Notes: a model not told the origin generated them from the letters alone. Shown: positions 1-13,784, counted from the stretch's first letter. The stretch is DNA of 64,000 bases from Lateolabrax maculatus (GCA_031216445.1 CM062219.1:11194501-11258500), one strand, 5' to 3'. Program-made: numbers and translations.

Positions 1-524
1 CCGGGGCCGGGGCCGGCGGGGAGGCGGCCCGGACGGAGGACTGCGAGAGCGCCCGCAGACCCCTCTGCCACCCGAGACTCGCCGGCTCCCGGGACGCGGG
101 GGAGCACCGGGCGCAGAGGAGCCGCCCGCACCGGCAGGCGAGCCCCGCGGAGGACGAGGAGGACGCGGGACGGCGCCAGAGGGACGGCGGCACGTCCTCG
201 CGACCCAAGCACCCCCGTCACCACCACCGCGACTCCCCGCGGAGCGACGCGCGCCCCGCCGCCCGCCACCGCGGCGGCCCCCGGCAGGACGGCGGGGGCT
301 CCCCCGCTCCGCCTCAGCCGCGGCAGCCGGACGACGCGGCGTCCTTCTTCGAGCCCCGGGAGAGGGTCGCCGCCGACTCGTCCTCCAGCCTCGGCTCCGA
401 CCTCCCGCCGGGGAGCGGCGCGCCCGCCCGGCCCGCGGCCGGCCGCACGCCCAGGAGGCTGTGCGCAACCCCGTCTGAATATGACTCTAGTCTCCATCCC
501 ATAGTGAAGTCAGTGTTTGGGCAG
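1..524 (+). CDS. cabp1: Caldendrin-type GC-rich N-terminal exon of cabp1 (partial)
   Basis: Open in one frame from base 3 to a GTAAGG donor after base 524, ending in phase 0 with the residues LHPIVKSVFGQ, which resemble the junction peptide of human caldendrin before the shared DRxLRPEE exon. The translation is rich in Arg, Pro, Gly, Ser and His and has no domain, as in the long caldendrin N-terminus; the short piece RRPLC also occurs in human caldendrin. Third codon positions are almost all G or C, unlike the other cabp1 exons. The start codon lies left of the window. A minus-strand reading frame here is a by-product of the high GC content. Confidence 0.85.
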
Positions 525-3383
525 GTAAGGAAGGACGTGAAGGGGGGATTCAGTTACGAAACAGTCCTAAAAGTAGATTCAAATCACAACTCAGGGTGCA
601 GAGAATATAGGTTTTTCATCTTTTAGTTAAACCAAATCAACGCCTCTCATCAGTCTTCCTATCAGATGAGAAAAAAAAAAAATTAATTAAAAAAAAAGTC
701 AATTTGCCCAAAGCTCATTAATGCACTGTTAATGTGTGGGTGTTCTGTCGTGCAACACGGTATAAAGGGTAACATCTCAAGCTGCAAAGTAAATAAATCA
801 GCAGCGGCGTGAATCAAGGATCCAGACAGAGAGCATTTGGTGGAACCGATGCCAGTGTCGAGACATTTGCTTTAATACAGATGCAGTCACATTCATTTCA
901 CGTGTACACAAAAACCTTGAAAACTTCAAAAGCCTTTATGTGGGAAATTTAGGCGAGATCCCACTTCATGGACAGCTGGGGGTGCAATTGGAGCCAAATG
1001 TGGGTGAAAGGCAACTAAAAATAAGAGAGCTAATCTACAAAGTCCAGGAGAGTATAAATCCAATATCATTATGAAAGGACAAAAATAAACCAGTCCAATA
1101 TCCAATATTTGCACTAGTCCCAATATAAGAGGGGGCAGGTGTATTAGATTGGTGGCTTACGCTCAGTCAACATTAGGGTCCACAGTTTGAACAAAGACAA
1201 AATTTGATATTCTACTCTTTTATTGCCAAAGTAACTGTGGCGTGGATTTCTAATCTAAAGTGCATCACAGCTGCAGAGCTAATCAGTCAACTAGCAGGTG
1301 GAGATTCACAGGTGAGATGTAGGTGAAGCTGGACCCTATTAACGTCACCTGTGGCTGGACCTCCAGTCACCCCAGTAGAGCAGATTAAAAATGGATGCGT
1401 GTACTCAGTCCAAATCTGGCTCCTGTATGTATCTGGTATCCACCAGTTTCGTGACGGGGGGCTGCACTCTGTCATGCGTCCCGATACGAATGCAGCCTCT
1501 TTCATCGTGACTGTCACCTGAGCAACATCAGGGAGATCAACTTTCCCGCTGTGTGGAAATTTTTTTTTTTTTTTTTTTTGCTGGTCACTCACACAGACAC
1601 ACGCACACAGGTAAGTAAAGCATTTATGGTCATACACACTGAGGCGATAAACTCTAAACATCATTCAGCTCAAAACTCACACCGTGGTGTGCGAGGGTCA
1701 GCGGCAAGTCACGGGTGTAGCTCTTCTTCCCTGCATCACCTGTTCACCAACTAATACATCAGGTTTCTGCAAGGTACCGCACTTCCCCTGCGACTCTGGC
1801 AGATCGTGCAGTTGTAAAGTACAGTAGGCTGTCTATTCCCTCCCATCTTTTTTCTTGTTTCATTGAAATCCTTCTCTTTGTGATAAAAAGCTCAAGAGGA
1901 GACAATTACCTCCCCGAACGCTAATGTGTTCCCGAAATAACTCCTCTCAATCCAGGCCAGAGCTTCAATCAGTCTTAGGGGTTCCAGTGAGGCAAAATCC
2001 ATGCAGCGGTGTGCTATATAAAGTCTCTGGAGCTGCTGACGTGTGTGGAAAAAGCAGATATTTCCTATCCAATCTATAAATGATCAAATGGAAAGATATT
2101 TCCCAGTAAGAAAAGCATGTGTTGTGGTATTTTTGAATAGTTATGTTGGCAAATGCTACTGCAGCTCTGAATGCTTTTTGGTAAGAGGAACTATAGATGC
2201 AACAAATAACAGGATTACGCAGTTATCAACTCACATTTAAAACATCACATCTGAAGTTTAGCTACTTAGCAATAACGAAGGCATATTAGGGTAACTGAAC
2301 CATCAAAACAAGTTTTTTTTTTTCTGTGATGTCGACACTGTGAAGTTAAGTCACATCAGACGGAGCTGTCAAACATCAGTGTTTGTGTGAAAGAGAGAGC
2401 GAAAAAAGAGTGCGTGATGCCTGTGTGAGTATGAAAAGAAAGAAAACAACGTAAGAGCGAATGACATTGAGATGATGTTTTTGCACCTGCTTAGCATTGT
2501 AAAGCTGTCTCCTTTCAGTGAGCACGCAGTCATAATAACACGCCTTTAAAGCTCCTTGAATAGCTGTGGCAGTGCAATGCAGAATGCAGGGTAAGATATT
2601 ACACACTACAAATACTTTCATTTCATATTTTCTTATGTAACATCAAGATCAGCATTCAATCCCAACAGAGCCAGTTTGCTGCCAGTGGAAGAAGCTAAAA
2701 ATAACCCATCAAGAACTGATTATGAGACTGGAGGGAAGAGTGTTTTTTTTTTTTTTTTTTTTTTTTTTGTCTTGGTAAAAATATTCAAATCCTTTGGCAA
2801 ACATGCAACCTAACAAGGCAAATTTTAGAAACTGGCGAATAAAAGAGCTGGTTTCCAGCATGTGCTGACATGTTTCTCCAAGCTAGGCTTTCATATTCAT
2901 AAGATGATTCATGATTACCAAAAAGGCTATAATGTGGGGGTTAGAATAAAGACAAATGTGAAATGTGTTTTGCAGCTTGATTCATTAGATGTGAAAATTC
3001 AACAAAACCATTATCATCCCGTTATTTCTGCACATTCAGGCCTTTAAACTATCCAGGTTACACCAGGCACCTTGATCAAGGACAAACCATGAGCAGTTTT
3101 TTGTCCCAGTAGAAAAATCTGTTTCTATTTTAAGAGATTCTGAACAATCACCACATCCCTCAATTTTTTGTCACCTTCAGTGACCTTATTCCACAAGCCC
3201 TCACTGGAAATCTGGAGGTGGGGTTAAGACCTGTTATTGAAAGATGGCTGTTATCTACTGCTGAGAAATTGTTATTGAGGAGACAACAATTTTCTTTTTA
3301 AATTAAATTTAGATGAAAGGATATGTGTGTTAACCAGCAGAGGGAGCAAGTACCGTTTGTACTAATAGGTCTGAACTCAAAGA

Positions 3384-3441
<58 letters not shown>

Positions 3442-6400
3442 TAGTGAGGAAGAGATTAAGTCCACTGTGTGTCACATCAGTGAGACAAGAGAAGTGAAAG
3501 GGCAGGGAAAGAAAGTGAAGGAAGCGAGCCAATTGGATAATCGGGAGGAGGACAAAGAATAAAATAGGAAGAGAGTGACTCTGCTGGCGGACCTGACGAT
3601 TGTTATATAAGACAAACACTTATCAACTCTTCCTTCCCTGCTCCCACCTGACAGCTCTAAAGACAATGTGAGGAAAGGTCTTAAAACACAGATTAGCCTC
3701 ACACTTCCTCGTCTGGTTTTCCTATTATTCATCTGGGACTCACACCTACTGATGTTTCCTGTTTGCCTTTCCTTTTTTCTTTACTCTTACAAAATCTCTC
3801 TCCCTCTCCCTCTTCCCCCTCTTTCCTCTGCCGGGGTCACACTGACCTTGATGACGTCTGAGAGGGAGTGAAAAGCGAGAAGAGGCAAAAAAAAAAAAAA
3901 GACAGTAAAATAGGGAGAAATATCTGGGTGGAAAGGGAGGAAAGAGAGCAGCATCATCATATTCACCACAGCATATGCCTCCAGTATGTCTAGAGTATAA
4001 CAGGCTATTTTTAGACACGGGTGGATATTTTTATATCTGTGCTGGCAAAGAAGGAGGTAGAAAATTCACTCTTTGGTTAAATCCCTTTTTTGAGATGAGG
4101 ATTAGGCAGTGAAATGCAAGAGCCTGTGCACACAACTGCTCGCGCTGCAAGTATCTACGTGTGCGTGATGATGCTAAATATTAATTTGGACTTTCTGATA
4201 AATGACTCAGAGGACAAACAACAGAGGTTTAATTGACTGAAATGAGACATGTCAATATTTTTTCCCCCTGCTGACGCACCAGACTTTTATCTAAACTAAT
4301 AGCTGTTTGTACATGTAGTGCTTTCTGAAATAATACTGAAATACCAGAATAATCTGCATAAACTTTTAGCCATTCTTTGACGTCTCAGCCCAGTCACAAG
4401 AAGATGACGCAAGTGTGCATTGTATGCTTCTTCACTGCCTGGACGTCCTCTGATGACGACAATGTCCGCACAAAAACATCTCATGGCCACTGTATTTATC
4501 CCTTTGTTTTCCAATACACTGTGAGGTAAACTCAGCAGCGTTAGAGAAATTACCACCTTTGACCATGACATGATTACATTTCGTTCCACTTTAGAAATAA
4601 AGTTTATAAAGATGTTGCCTTATAATAGCAAAAGAACAATTCTCATTTAGATTTAGAAAAAGATGGATAATGAATGAGAGCTTATTATCACATAAATCCT
4701 TCCCTACCCACTCCGACATCTCAGCTCATTTAACACACTTGATGGCAGTGGATGAAACAGGATTATATTTGACCTCAAAATCTTCATTAAAAAGCAAATG
4801 CAATTATTAATATTTCCTTTTGGAATTAGATTCTTGTACAGTGGATATAGATATCTTTACATTGTGTGTGCAATTAATATTTTGCAAAAATAATTTTATA
4901 TATTATTATGAATCTGTGTATGGCTCCTGAAAATGGTACCCCAATAATCCATTTAGATGAATTTGCTCCTGAGATGTTAGTGAAGTGTTGTCAGTACGTA
5001 GTGTGTAAGCAGTTATGTAAATGTATGAAGTAAATTGTGTGTGTCTGTGTGAGTGAGAGAGGGTGAGGGAGAAGGATACAACCAGGGAGGGAGAGACGGG
5101 AGAAATGGATCTCATGCCCGTACACACTATGGTCTGACATTATGAGAGCTGACGGCTCCTGTGTCTGACGTCTGATGTGTTCTGAAGTTCACAATGAGCC
5201 TCCGGTGAGAGGCTGGATGAATCATCCGCAGAACAACACAGAGGAGCCGCAGAGATATTGAATGGGAGCGAGATCTGAAATGACTTTGGCGTGAATGTGT
5301 TTATGGAAATAGCAGCGCATACAGACAAGGTCGAACCGGAGAGGGTAATAAGATGTTGATTAGTGTTGCAATGGCCGCTGCTGAAGTTACCTCAGGACTG
5401 AATGCTGCTGGTGCACACAGTAAAATGAGGGTTTATACTGTGTGGTGCGGTTTGTAGTTTTAGACGATGGTGAAATAAGTACTCAGATCCTTAAAGTCTG
5501 CCTCCACTCAAAAGTGTTTACTTCACTTGAATGTTTGACCTTCACTGTGCTTTTCAAATCCATGTGCCGAATAGGGAAAATTTCTCTGTGCCCATCTTGA
5601 ACCTTGAAATTGTGTATGTACGAGAATAGTTTGGATGCCAACCGTGGTTCAATATGCAACTTATACAAGCTGTGGAGCCTCCAGTGCACAACACTGAGAA
5701 TGAACAAGGTAATTAAACTTTATGTGGAAACCATATAAGACACAAATTATTGTTCAAAGTAGATAATTGTTTTATGTCTTAAAACTTGTCTGGAGGGGTT
5801 CAGTATTACAGTGTAAATATATTCTGTTACAGGTAAAAGTCCTGAATTAGGACGTATTCAATGAGCAAAATTTCAAATTAATAGTATTCAGTATGCTGAA
5901 CAGCTTCTTTTAGATTTTATATTATTTTTCTTATAATTAACTTTATGTCTGATATTACTGGATTATTGTTACCAACACTTAGACATGGATGTACCATTTT
6001 AATGTTGTAACTGGTCGAACTGGAGATTATTTGATATTTTTATATTATTTGATTTTTATATAGCATTCGGTACATTAGGATATAACAATTTACAAGCTGA
6101 TCACATTTTTCTTATGTGAAATCTAAATGTGCAAAATAGATATAGCCGTAAAATAAATGAGCTGGAGTAAAAAAGTACAATATAATGTAGTGGAGGATAA
6201 GTGTAAAGTAACAGTGACAGTTTTAGAGGTGCTTGAATTTTAGAGACACTCACTTTTTCAGTCACAGTACTATAAATCCAATAAATGTGTGTGTGTGTGT
6301 GTGTGTGTGTGGGGGGGGGGGGGGGCGGTGGCAAGAGAGGCTGAGAGAGAGCATTTATGTGACTGCATTTGCACATTTTGGTTTGCATCCTTGGTGGTTC

Positions 6401-9400
6401 AGAATTCATATGTAATTTCTTGCACATTTTGCCTTTGATCTCAGTCCATGCCCTTCAAGCTTAACATGACTTTGTGATGCATCTACACTTGTGTGTGTGT
6501 GTGTGTGTGTGTGCGTGTGTGTGTGCGTGTGTGTGTGCTTGTGTGTGTGTGAGTGTGTGACAGAGAGAGAGTGAGAGAGGGATGGTGGGGGGAGAGTGGG
6601 GAGATATGTGGGAGTAGGGGGTGAAAAGAGAGAGCGTGTGTTATATTTTTAGCTCCACAGCCCCACATCCGTGTGTGTTTAATCAAGTGTATGTGTGTGT
6701 TTGTGTCTCTCTCTGTGTGTGCGTGTGTGTGCGCGCGCACGTTTGGATTAGTGTCTCCAGCTTCTCGCTCAGGGGAAGGTAATATGCTTGTCCGAACTAG
6801 GTTCTTCTGTCACATTCGCATAGATGGTTTTAAACTGTGGAGTGAGCGAGAGTGGGGGAGAGAGTGAGGGGAAAAGAGCAAGAGACAGACACACGGCCAG
6901 AGAGAGAGAGAGAGAGAGGGAGGGAGGGAGGGAGGGAGAAAGAGAGGGTAGAGGGATGGGAGGGAGGAAAGACACTGTAGGAGAGAGGATGGAATGAATA
7001 AGCAATCTTGCTTTTTTACTCCTGGCGCTTGCATCTCGCTCTGATCACATGCATGCTTCCTCTCCCTCGCTTATATTTGTGTTGTTCTGATCTGTCCTTT
7101 GTTCTTGTTGATATATTTCCTCCTTTGTCTCAGTGTCCCTCCCCTCGTATCTCCCAGCATCCTTGCCTTTAGGTCCTCCCTGTACACTCCTTCATCCTCT
7201 CCCTCCTCTACCTCCTATGATATCTCTGCTCCTCTCCCTGCCTTTTCCCAAATGTCCTCTTATATTAGTCAATGACCCACTGAACCCTCTTTCCCTTTCT
7301 AGTCACTCCTTTCCCCATGCATGCCCGGAAACATATGCAAACACACATGCATACACCTACATACGGCCGCACAGACAGAGTTAGAGAGAAAACATAAAAC
7401 AAGAAGGATTTTTCTTTTTTGCAATGGGCAACTCTGTAAAGTCGCTTAAAATTTTCACCAAGAAGGTAAGGTCCGCTCTGAGGTTTTTCACCCTGCTGTG
7501 GTCTCCTTGAATCCCCTGAATGTTGATGCATGCTTGTCTCACGGGGTGTGTCCCCAACCTGACCGACTGGACCCGTACTGACTGAACCCTGTGTGCTGTC
7601 TGACTGGTTGTTCCCTAACAGGCTGTCTTGAACTGTTTCCCTGTGTTTTGTGTTGCTGGTGTCCAAGCACATGGGAGAATAATGGAGGGGTATTTCAAGA
7701 TAGAGCCTGTTGTCTCATGCTACAGTTTCAGTCAATTATTGCCAACACAGGAGATTTATAGTTTTGATAATTGATTAGGACTTGTTGACTTCCTTTAAAA
7801 CTCAATCTGCATGTACTTTATAATTTGCATTGAGCTTAGTGCAGCGCTAATATGATATTTACATCTTATCATATGTCTTTTTAGATGTAAGTTCCTTCTG
7901 TGCTCATTAGTGCATTGTTGCACAGGTCAGAGGAGTTGTTTGGTGCTGCTTGTGCTTGACATGTTGGCCGACGCGAAGTCTGTGTATCTGGATCATGTCA
8001 CCAAACTTCAGAGTCAGTCAGACCCCTCAGTGATGCCACCTTACGAAACCAGCGGAAGATGCTCTGTTGATTCTGCACCTGCGGGATGTGACCAGTGAGT
8101 GGAAATGTTGCGAACAGGTGTGCTGTATCAACTACATCACATAAGCTCAAATATACCAGTGGCATTAAGTCTTTTAGACGACAACATAAAAGCACAATTG
8201 AGGAGCAACAAGGGAAGAACATCCAGAGCCACTTATCTCAAGAAGATAACCTTTGTTCGTACAAAACATCTTTCACATCTGCTGTCCTCATCGCATCTAT
8301 GTATGCTTGAATAGACTCTCAGTGTAGCAGGCAGACAGTCCCACAAATAGATTTTCCTTCATATCAGCAGCTGCACATCCTTGAAGAAGCACAATATGAC
8401 AAGCAACTGTTGACGCCATCTGTGCAAAATGGGTTGGAGTGCTGGAGAAGTTCTTGCTTGACTTCGGCTTTTCTCTGACAGTGTTTCACTGATTTTCTTT
8501 TTTTCTTTTTGTGTTAGTTATATAACAGCTAGCGCGTGGCTTCATAGTACTTTTCTGGCACGATATACCCACAGACAGCCTTGCTCCATGCATCACTTGG
8601 TCAGATTACCCAGTGGGCATCCGTTCCTGTGGTGGGGACTGTAGGAATGCATGAACTGGCATTAGGACTGGCACGCTAACAGATGGAAGGTCATTTGATG
8701 AGCATATAATTCTGTGCATATTTACATGTAGTATATGTATGCATATTCATTCTTCATTATGTATGCATGTAAAAGTCTTACGTTTTTGTAAAAAACATCT
8801 GAAGACTGGTACTAGCTCTTGTCTGAGAGATTTAAAGCAGCAGATTACCCTTGGTAATTCGCTGTGACACTGAGTTCACTCCACTCGCGTTTAGCTGGAT
8901 TTTTCTCCACTGAGGTGGATGTTACACTGCGATAATTGAAGACTTGACCGTCATTATCATGTTTTCTTAGCAAGAAGAAGTTACTGCTTTAAACTCAGTT
9001 CATCTTTGCTTGACAAAAAATGTGCAGTAGATAGTCCCATAGAACAGAGTCCATTTTCCAGTGTTCTGAATTTAGCCTCAGATTAGGCTGCTCCTCTTTC
9101 AAAATTCAAATATTAGTCAGCGCAATGGTTGGACCTTATTTGACTTTATTTAGAGGAAGCTTTTTTGGTCCACTGGCAGGCCCGTTTTTAATTAACCTGT
9201 AGCTCTCTGTGTAATTGGGATCACTGCTGTGAAAACAACTTTTGCCCCCTGGTTGATGGCTAATTGGTGATTATAATTAAATGGCTGGCTGAACTTTAGC
9301 CTCTTCTTCAGGACAACACAATTCTTTTGTGATGTGCATACAAAAAAACTTGTCACTCTTGGAGAAATTCATGTAACTATCCCAGCATGCTTGTTGATTG

Positions 9401-12400
9401 TAAATACAGTGTCATCAACCCTTAAATGCCCTCATACCAGCAGACACTGTAGTAGGAAATTGGGTATTAGAGGATTATTTCAGTTGATCCACTTGGGTCT
9501 TATTTGTGTTCTCACCATCATTGCTATCCGTTATGATAATATTCTACTCACTAAAGTCAGTGTTGAGATTTGGGAACATGACAACATCGCTACAACAAAG
9601 TTTGATGGGACAGGAAACGTGAGCTGTCAGATGATTAGACAAGTTATAAACAAGTCAACAATTTAGTCAGATAATCTAAACCACTTTAATTTGGAGATAA
9701 CACTGAAATGTGGGTTAGGGGTTAGTTGGTCTGTAAACTGTGATCAGTCTTTACAACATACAGTTTGGGTAATCAATTTAATCGCTGCATTCATGTTCTC
9801 TTAGCCTAGGGGTTTCTTTAAAAGTTGTATGATCATCTGACTGCTTGTATTTCTTTGTGTTTCTGTGACTCTGTTGTAGTGATATTGCTGTTTTCCAGAT
9901 TACAGAAGTTACTCTGGTGAGTAAATATTATCATAACTGTTAGAAGGGATGGTCAAACTACAAAACTAAGACCAAATTCTGTAATAGACCATAATTATCC
10001 TTTAAAGCAAGAAAATGTGCTGCTGAAGACTGTAAAAAAAAAAAAAAAAAAGATTAAAGAGCAGAACGGCTGTCAGTGTTGTGTGGCATGAGAAGAAGCA
10101 TTGCATTTTTGCTATGCAGGTCCACCACTGACATTATCTATAACGTATGATATGGAGGCTTGGTAGTATCCTGTTGTGCAGGCTTGTGATTTATGGGACA
10201 GATGGCATCCGATGCTCTTGTCATCATAAATTACAACGTCTTCGCTCTGACTGATGTGTTTTCTTCCATCATGACTGACCTGACTCCACACCACTCTATG
10301 ACTGACAGACATCTGTCTGTCACCTCTGATCCTGTTTTTGAAATCTCACCCCCCAATCCCACCTCCTTGTTGACACCATGGTGCCACAAACTGAGTCACG
10401 GTCTCTACCCCTGTCTTTGCCCTGCTCCCATGTCTGGCCCCCCGCCCCGGATGCTGCTCCAGGACCAGAAGAAGAACTACAAAGCAGTGCAGTCCTGTGA
10501 GGAGGGGGGCTCTGGGGGGGCCTATCTTGAGCCGCTAGTTGCCCTGGCCCAGAACGGAGCCAACATGCACAACGTACTGGGGCCTGCATGCATCTTTCTA
10601 CGCAAGGGCTTCGCTGAGAGCCGGCAGGCTGTACGTAAGTCCAGACAACATCATGTGCATGCATGCCAAGAGATTACCACACAATACAGTACATACACAT
10701 TAACAGAAACGCGTGATGAATGTGTGTAGTAACCACCTCTCACTGTAACGTCACCACTTACAGCATGTAAATGTAGTGGAACTAAGAAGATGGTATTTTC
10801 CGAATATGAAATATTTTCTTTAGTATGAAACCTTCTTGATAGCTAGAATGCTGAATGCAAAGGTGTGTGTATGTGTGTGTGTGTGCATTATGTGTATTGC
10901 GTGTGTATATTTATGCATGAGGCTGTATTACTCATAAACATGGTGGACATTTGTAGCAGGATGGAGGATTATTAAAGCAGGGTTATGGTGATGGCAGAAA
11001 TGCTCCTTACAGGACAATTATTCCTCTTCGTCTATTCCCAGCAGTGACAACACGAGTTCAAGGTCTTGTTGTTACGGAAAACAGTGATGTTGAAATCTTC
11101 AGTATAGACAACTGCTGTGTTACTGACTGTTCTGATGACAAGCTTTCACATGGCTGTTCCTAATGGATGCAGGGGTTGTGATTGAGTCGTTTTAATTAAA
11201 TGGACTGGAAAATAAGGGAACTGTTGCAAACTTTCTATTGTCTCTGCATCTCCACACTTTCAGAAAGCAAGCAACTTACCTATAAAAACATAAAACAGGT
11301 TCCTTTCAACAGAAACAAATGCTACAAGATCTTATATTTTATCTTTTTTCAGCTATTTTACTTTTATCCCAATACCTAATGGGTTATTTTTCGACAGGGT
11401 GTCACAGAGTGCCAAGAGTCTGCGTGTTTTCTTCAGCAGGTGATCTCACTGATGAGCACTTCCTCTCCGGCTGCAAGGAAACCTGCAGACTCTTGGCACT
11501 CTTGGCAGCACATACCTGCAGTTGCTTATTTATTTTTTACAGCTTCATATTGTGTGACGAATGCTGCTTATTGGCCTGATTTTAAAAATATCAGCAGTGT
11601 TTGGATCCTAACCCTGCACTGTGATCCTTCACAGGACCGAGAGTTGAGGCCAGAAGAAATGGATGGTACGTTACATTTCAGAAAAATAAATAATGTAAAA
11701 ATAAAACTGTAATTTTCACAATATTCTCAAGTAACTATCACATCTCCCTCGCTCTCAGAGTTGCGCGAGGCGTTCAGGGAGTTTGACAAAGACAAAGATG
11801 GGTTTATCGGCTGTAAAGACCTGGGCAACTGCATGAGAACCATGGGCTACATGCCAACAGAGATGGAGCTGATAGAACTGAGCCAGCAGATAAACATGAA
11901 TTGTAAGTAAAACTTTTACAGTCGATTTAAAAACAGTGCTTACGCTTCAGCATCACTGTTCATCAGATACGAGTACAAATAAAGCAACACTTTTTTTGTC
12001 ACTTTATGTGTCTGAGAATACCCTGAAGGTTAACCCAGCTCTCTTTTCCCAACAGTGGGAGGACATGTTGACTTTGAGGACTTTGTTGAACTCATGGGGC
12101 CCAAACTTCTGGCTGAAACTGCAGACATGATTGGGGTGAAAGAGCTAAGGGATGCATTCAAGGAGGTGAGGAAAATAGCAGACTGAATGTGATAACAGCA
12201 TTATGGTCAAAATAATTCCCAAGTCCATTGAAATAGAGTTGAAACGTCAGAATAAAATTGATAAAATTATATGTTTAGAGTTTATCTTAGAGTGTTACTT
12301 TATAGAAAAGAATATCTTCAGAGAGGATTATGGGAATGTCAACCATGCCATTGCAAAAAACAAAACAAAATAAAATACTTAATGTAAGATAAATGTGTAT

Positions 12401-13784
12401 TTAGTTAATTAAGTGATGATGACAGTGGTGGGTGCAAGCTTGGGGAATTATGTTACAAAATGGGAAAAGAGTTTTGGTAATAGCATGTCATGATTATATG
12501 CTGATAAATGCTTTCTCTGTTTTGTTCATTGTCTATTGTCTCTTTTTTCACATTCTCAGTTTGACACTAATGGTGACGGCCAGATCAGCACAGCCGAACT
12601 TAGAGAAGCAATGAAAAAACTTTTAGGACAACAGGTACAGAGCTGCTGGTGGAATCTGTCATCCTCTCTGTAGCTCTCCATCAATCATAGTGTCTGTCTA
12701 AATCTTGTCTATTTACTCTACTTGTGTATTTTGCCTGAGTTTGTGCCAGGGACACTCACACCTTCCCCACAACCTGACTTTTTCAGGTTGGACACAGAGA
12801 TCTGGAGGACATCCTAAGAGACATCGACCTCAACGGCGATGGGCATGTAGACTTTGAAGGTAAAGAATCCTATGAAGTGTGTGACGGCATACTTTGCAAT
12901 TCATACAACATAACACATTTCACTATGTGCAGAGCCTGGAAATCAAAGATGCTTACACAATATCTTACTCTGTTGGTGTCTTTCTATTTCGATCATCTCT
13001 TTTCAATATAGACACACACTTACACACACATTTCAAATTATAAGACATATATATATATAAAATCCCAACATGTGTGTGGTTGATGTCTCAATACCATGCT
13101 GATAGTGAGGTGAAGGGATGCAGGCAGTAGGTCTGTCTGTCAGATTATCCCCATACCAAGGGATTATGTCACCTCATAGATTACCCACAGAGAAAAAGAT
13201 GCATACAGGGTGTCAGGGATGAAAATATCAGAAAGTGCTGCTGTTGTCAGTATTCTTACATGAACATAATTTCACATCTTCCCTGCATTCTGTATGCAAT
13301 TCATCAGTAACAATGTCCAAGAAACCTTTGATCAAGCAAGATCAGCAAAGAAGGGGTTCTTTTGGAGTGCTACAACACATGTACATCATCGTTAACATTG
13401 TCTATATTTATGTAACTTTTTAGACCAGTTGTGTGGCAGAAAAGAACCAAGTCATGTCCACCTACAGTTAAAATGGCTACAAATTAATGCATAAGTGAGA
13501 GATTTGGATCTATCTTTTAGATGAAGCATCGCTAAGTAATAAATAAGTAAAAGATAACTTTAAAATTATTTAAAATGTTACATCCCTACACCCTACATCA
13601 ACACACACTTATCATTACCTAAAAAGCAGGGGTACAAACTCTCAAATAGCATGACGTATATCCTATATATTAAGGAGCATCACATATTTAATTGTTTTTT
13701 TAACTAAAGCAGGCCTTTAGGCTTTGTGATACAATCTGCCCTTTTTTTTAATTCACAGAATTTGTGCGGATGATGTCTCGATGA
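1..13784 (+). CDS. cabp1: Calcium-binding protein 1 / caldendrin, 5' end outside window
   Basis: Neuronal calmodulin-like Ca2+ sensor that regulates voltage-gated Ca2+ channels and IP3 receptors (family knowledge). Coding exons by splice sites and phase: <1-524 (caldendrin-type first exon), 11635-11665, 11759-11902, 12056-12165, 12560-12634, 12787-12859, 13759-13784 (stop TGA); alternative exons at 7424-7465 and 10463-10630 are listed separately. The EF1 loop (DKDKDGFIGCKD), EF3 (DTNGDGQISTAE) and EF4 (DLNGDGHVDFEE) look Ca2+-competent. EF2 is degenerate (NMNLGGHVDF), as is usual in CaBPs, and the C-terminus FVRMMSR matches CaBP1. Starting from 7424, the spliced product is 222 residues with the optional exon and 166 without it, close to mammalian L-CaBP1 (227) and S-CaBP1 (167). 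Exons join in frame throughout. Which fish paralogue (a or b) it is cannot be told. Confidence 0.93.
3387..3440. repeat. GT dinucleotide microsatellite
   Basis: About 27 uninterrupted GT units. Translations across it (poly Cys-Val or poly His-Thr) are artefacts of the repeat. Confidence 0.97.
6285..6325. repeat. GT microsatellite followed by a run of 15 G
   Basis: About 13 GT units run directly into 15 consecutive G residues at 6311-6325, a tract able to form a G-quadruplex and prone to length change. Confidence 0.95.
6491..6558. repeat. Imperfect GT microsatellite with GC interruptions
   Basis: Alternating GT with scattered GC steps. Alternating purine-pyrimidine DNA of this kind can adopt Z-DNA. 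A GA-rich stretch follows. Confidence 0.9.
6835..6965. repeat. GA / GGGA purine-rich tract
   Basis: Purine-rich plus strand with a pure AG run and then about five GGGA units (core 6900-6938). No coding sense is apparent in any frame. Confidence 0.85.
7424..7465 (+). CDS. cabp1: Alternative first coding exon of cabp1 (L/S-CaBP1 N-terminus)
   Basis: Encodes MGNSVKSLKIFTKK and ends in phase 0 at a GTAAGG donor, so it can join either the optional exon at 10463 or the shared exon at 11635. Human L/S-CaBP1 begins MGNCVKSPLRNLSRK. Gly2, the myristoylation site, is conserved here, but the following Cys, a possible palmitoylation site, is Ser. The exon implies a second promoter just upstream, about 7 kb downstream of the caldendrin first exon. 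Confidence 0.85.
10463..10630 (+). CDS. cabp1: Optional 56-codon exon of long CaBP1
   Basis: Starts after a pyrimidine-rich acceptor ending CTCCAG and ends before GTACGT, in phase 0 at both sides, so it can be included or skipped without a frameshift. The C-terminal half contains GPACIFLRKGFAESRQ, very close to human L-CaBP1 (LGPACIFLRKGFAENRQ). The exon is absent from S-CaBP1 and caldendrin in mammals. A stronger-looking GTAAGT donor four bases downstream would break the frame, so the GTACGT site is preferred. The exact acceptor is slightly uncertain because human L-CaBP1 carries a few more residues at this end. Confidence 0.8.

Larger units (their letters stand above)
525..7423. other. cabp1 intronic / upstream region with simple repeats
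   Basis: No coding exon could be supported. The stretch holds homopolymer T runs near 1560 and 2744, a long GT microsatellite at 3387-3440, GT plus G-run repeats at 6285-6325, a GT/GC repeat near 6491-6558 and GA/GGGA tracts near 6900-6938. The part just before 7424 should contain the promoter of the short CaBP1 form, but I see no clear TATA box. Confidence 0.6.

Noticed and set aside
3323..3619. Open frames through the GT microsatellite on both strands
   Set aside because: Stop-free only because of the dinucleotide repeat.
9334..9666. 110-codon plus-strand open frame in cabp1 intron
   Set aside because: Begins at an ordinary intronic ATG, resembles nothing known and lies between proven cabp1 exons.
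10320..10664. Minus-strand open frame opposite the optional cabp1 exon
   Set aside because: Antisense shadow of a well-supported conserved exon.
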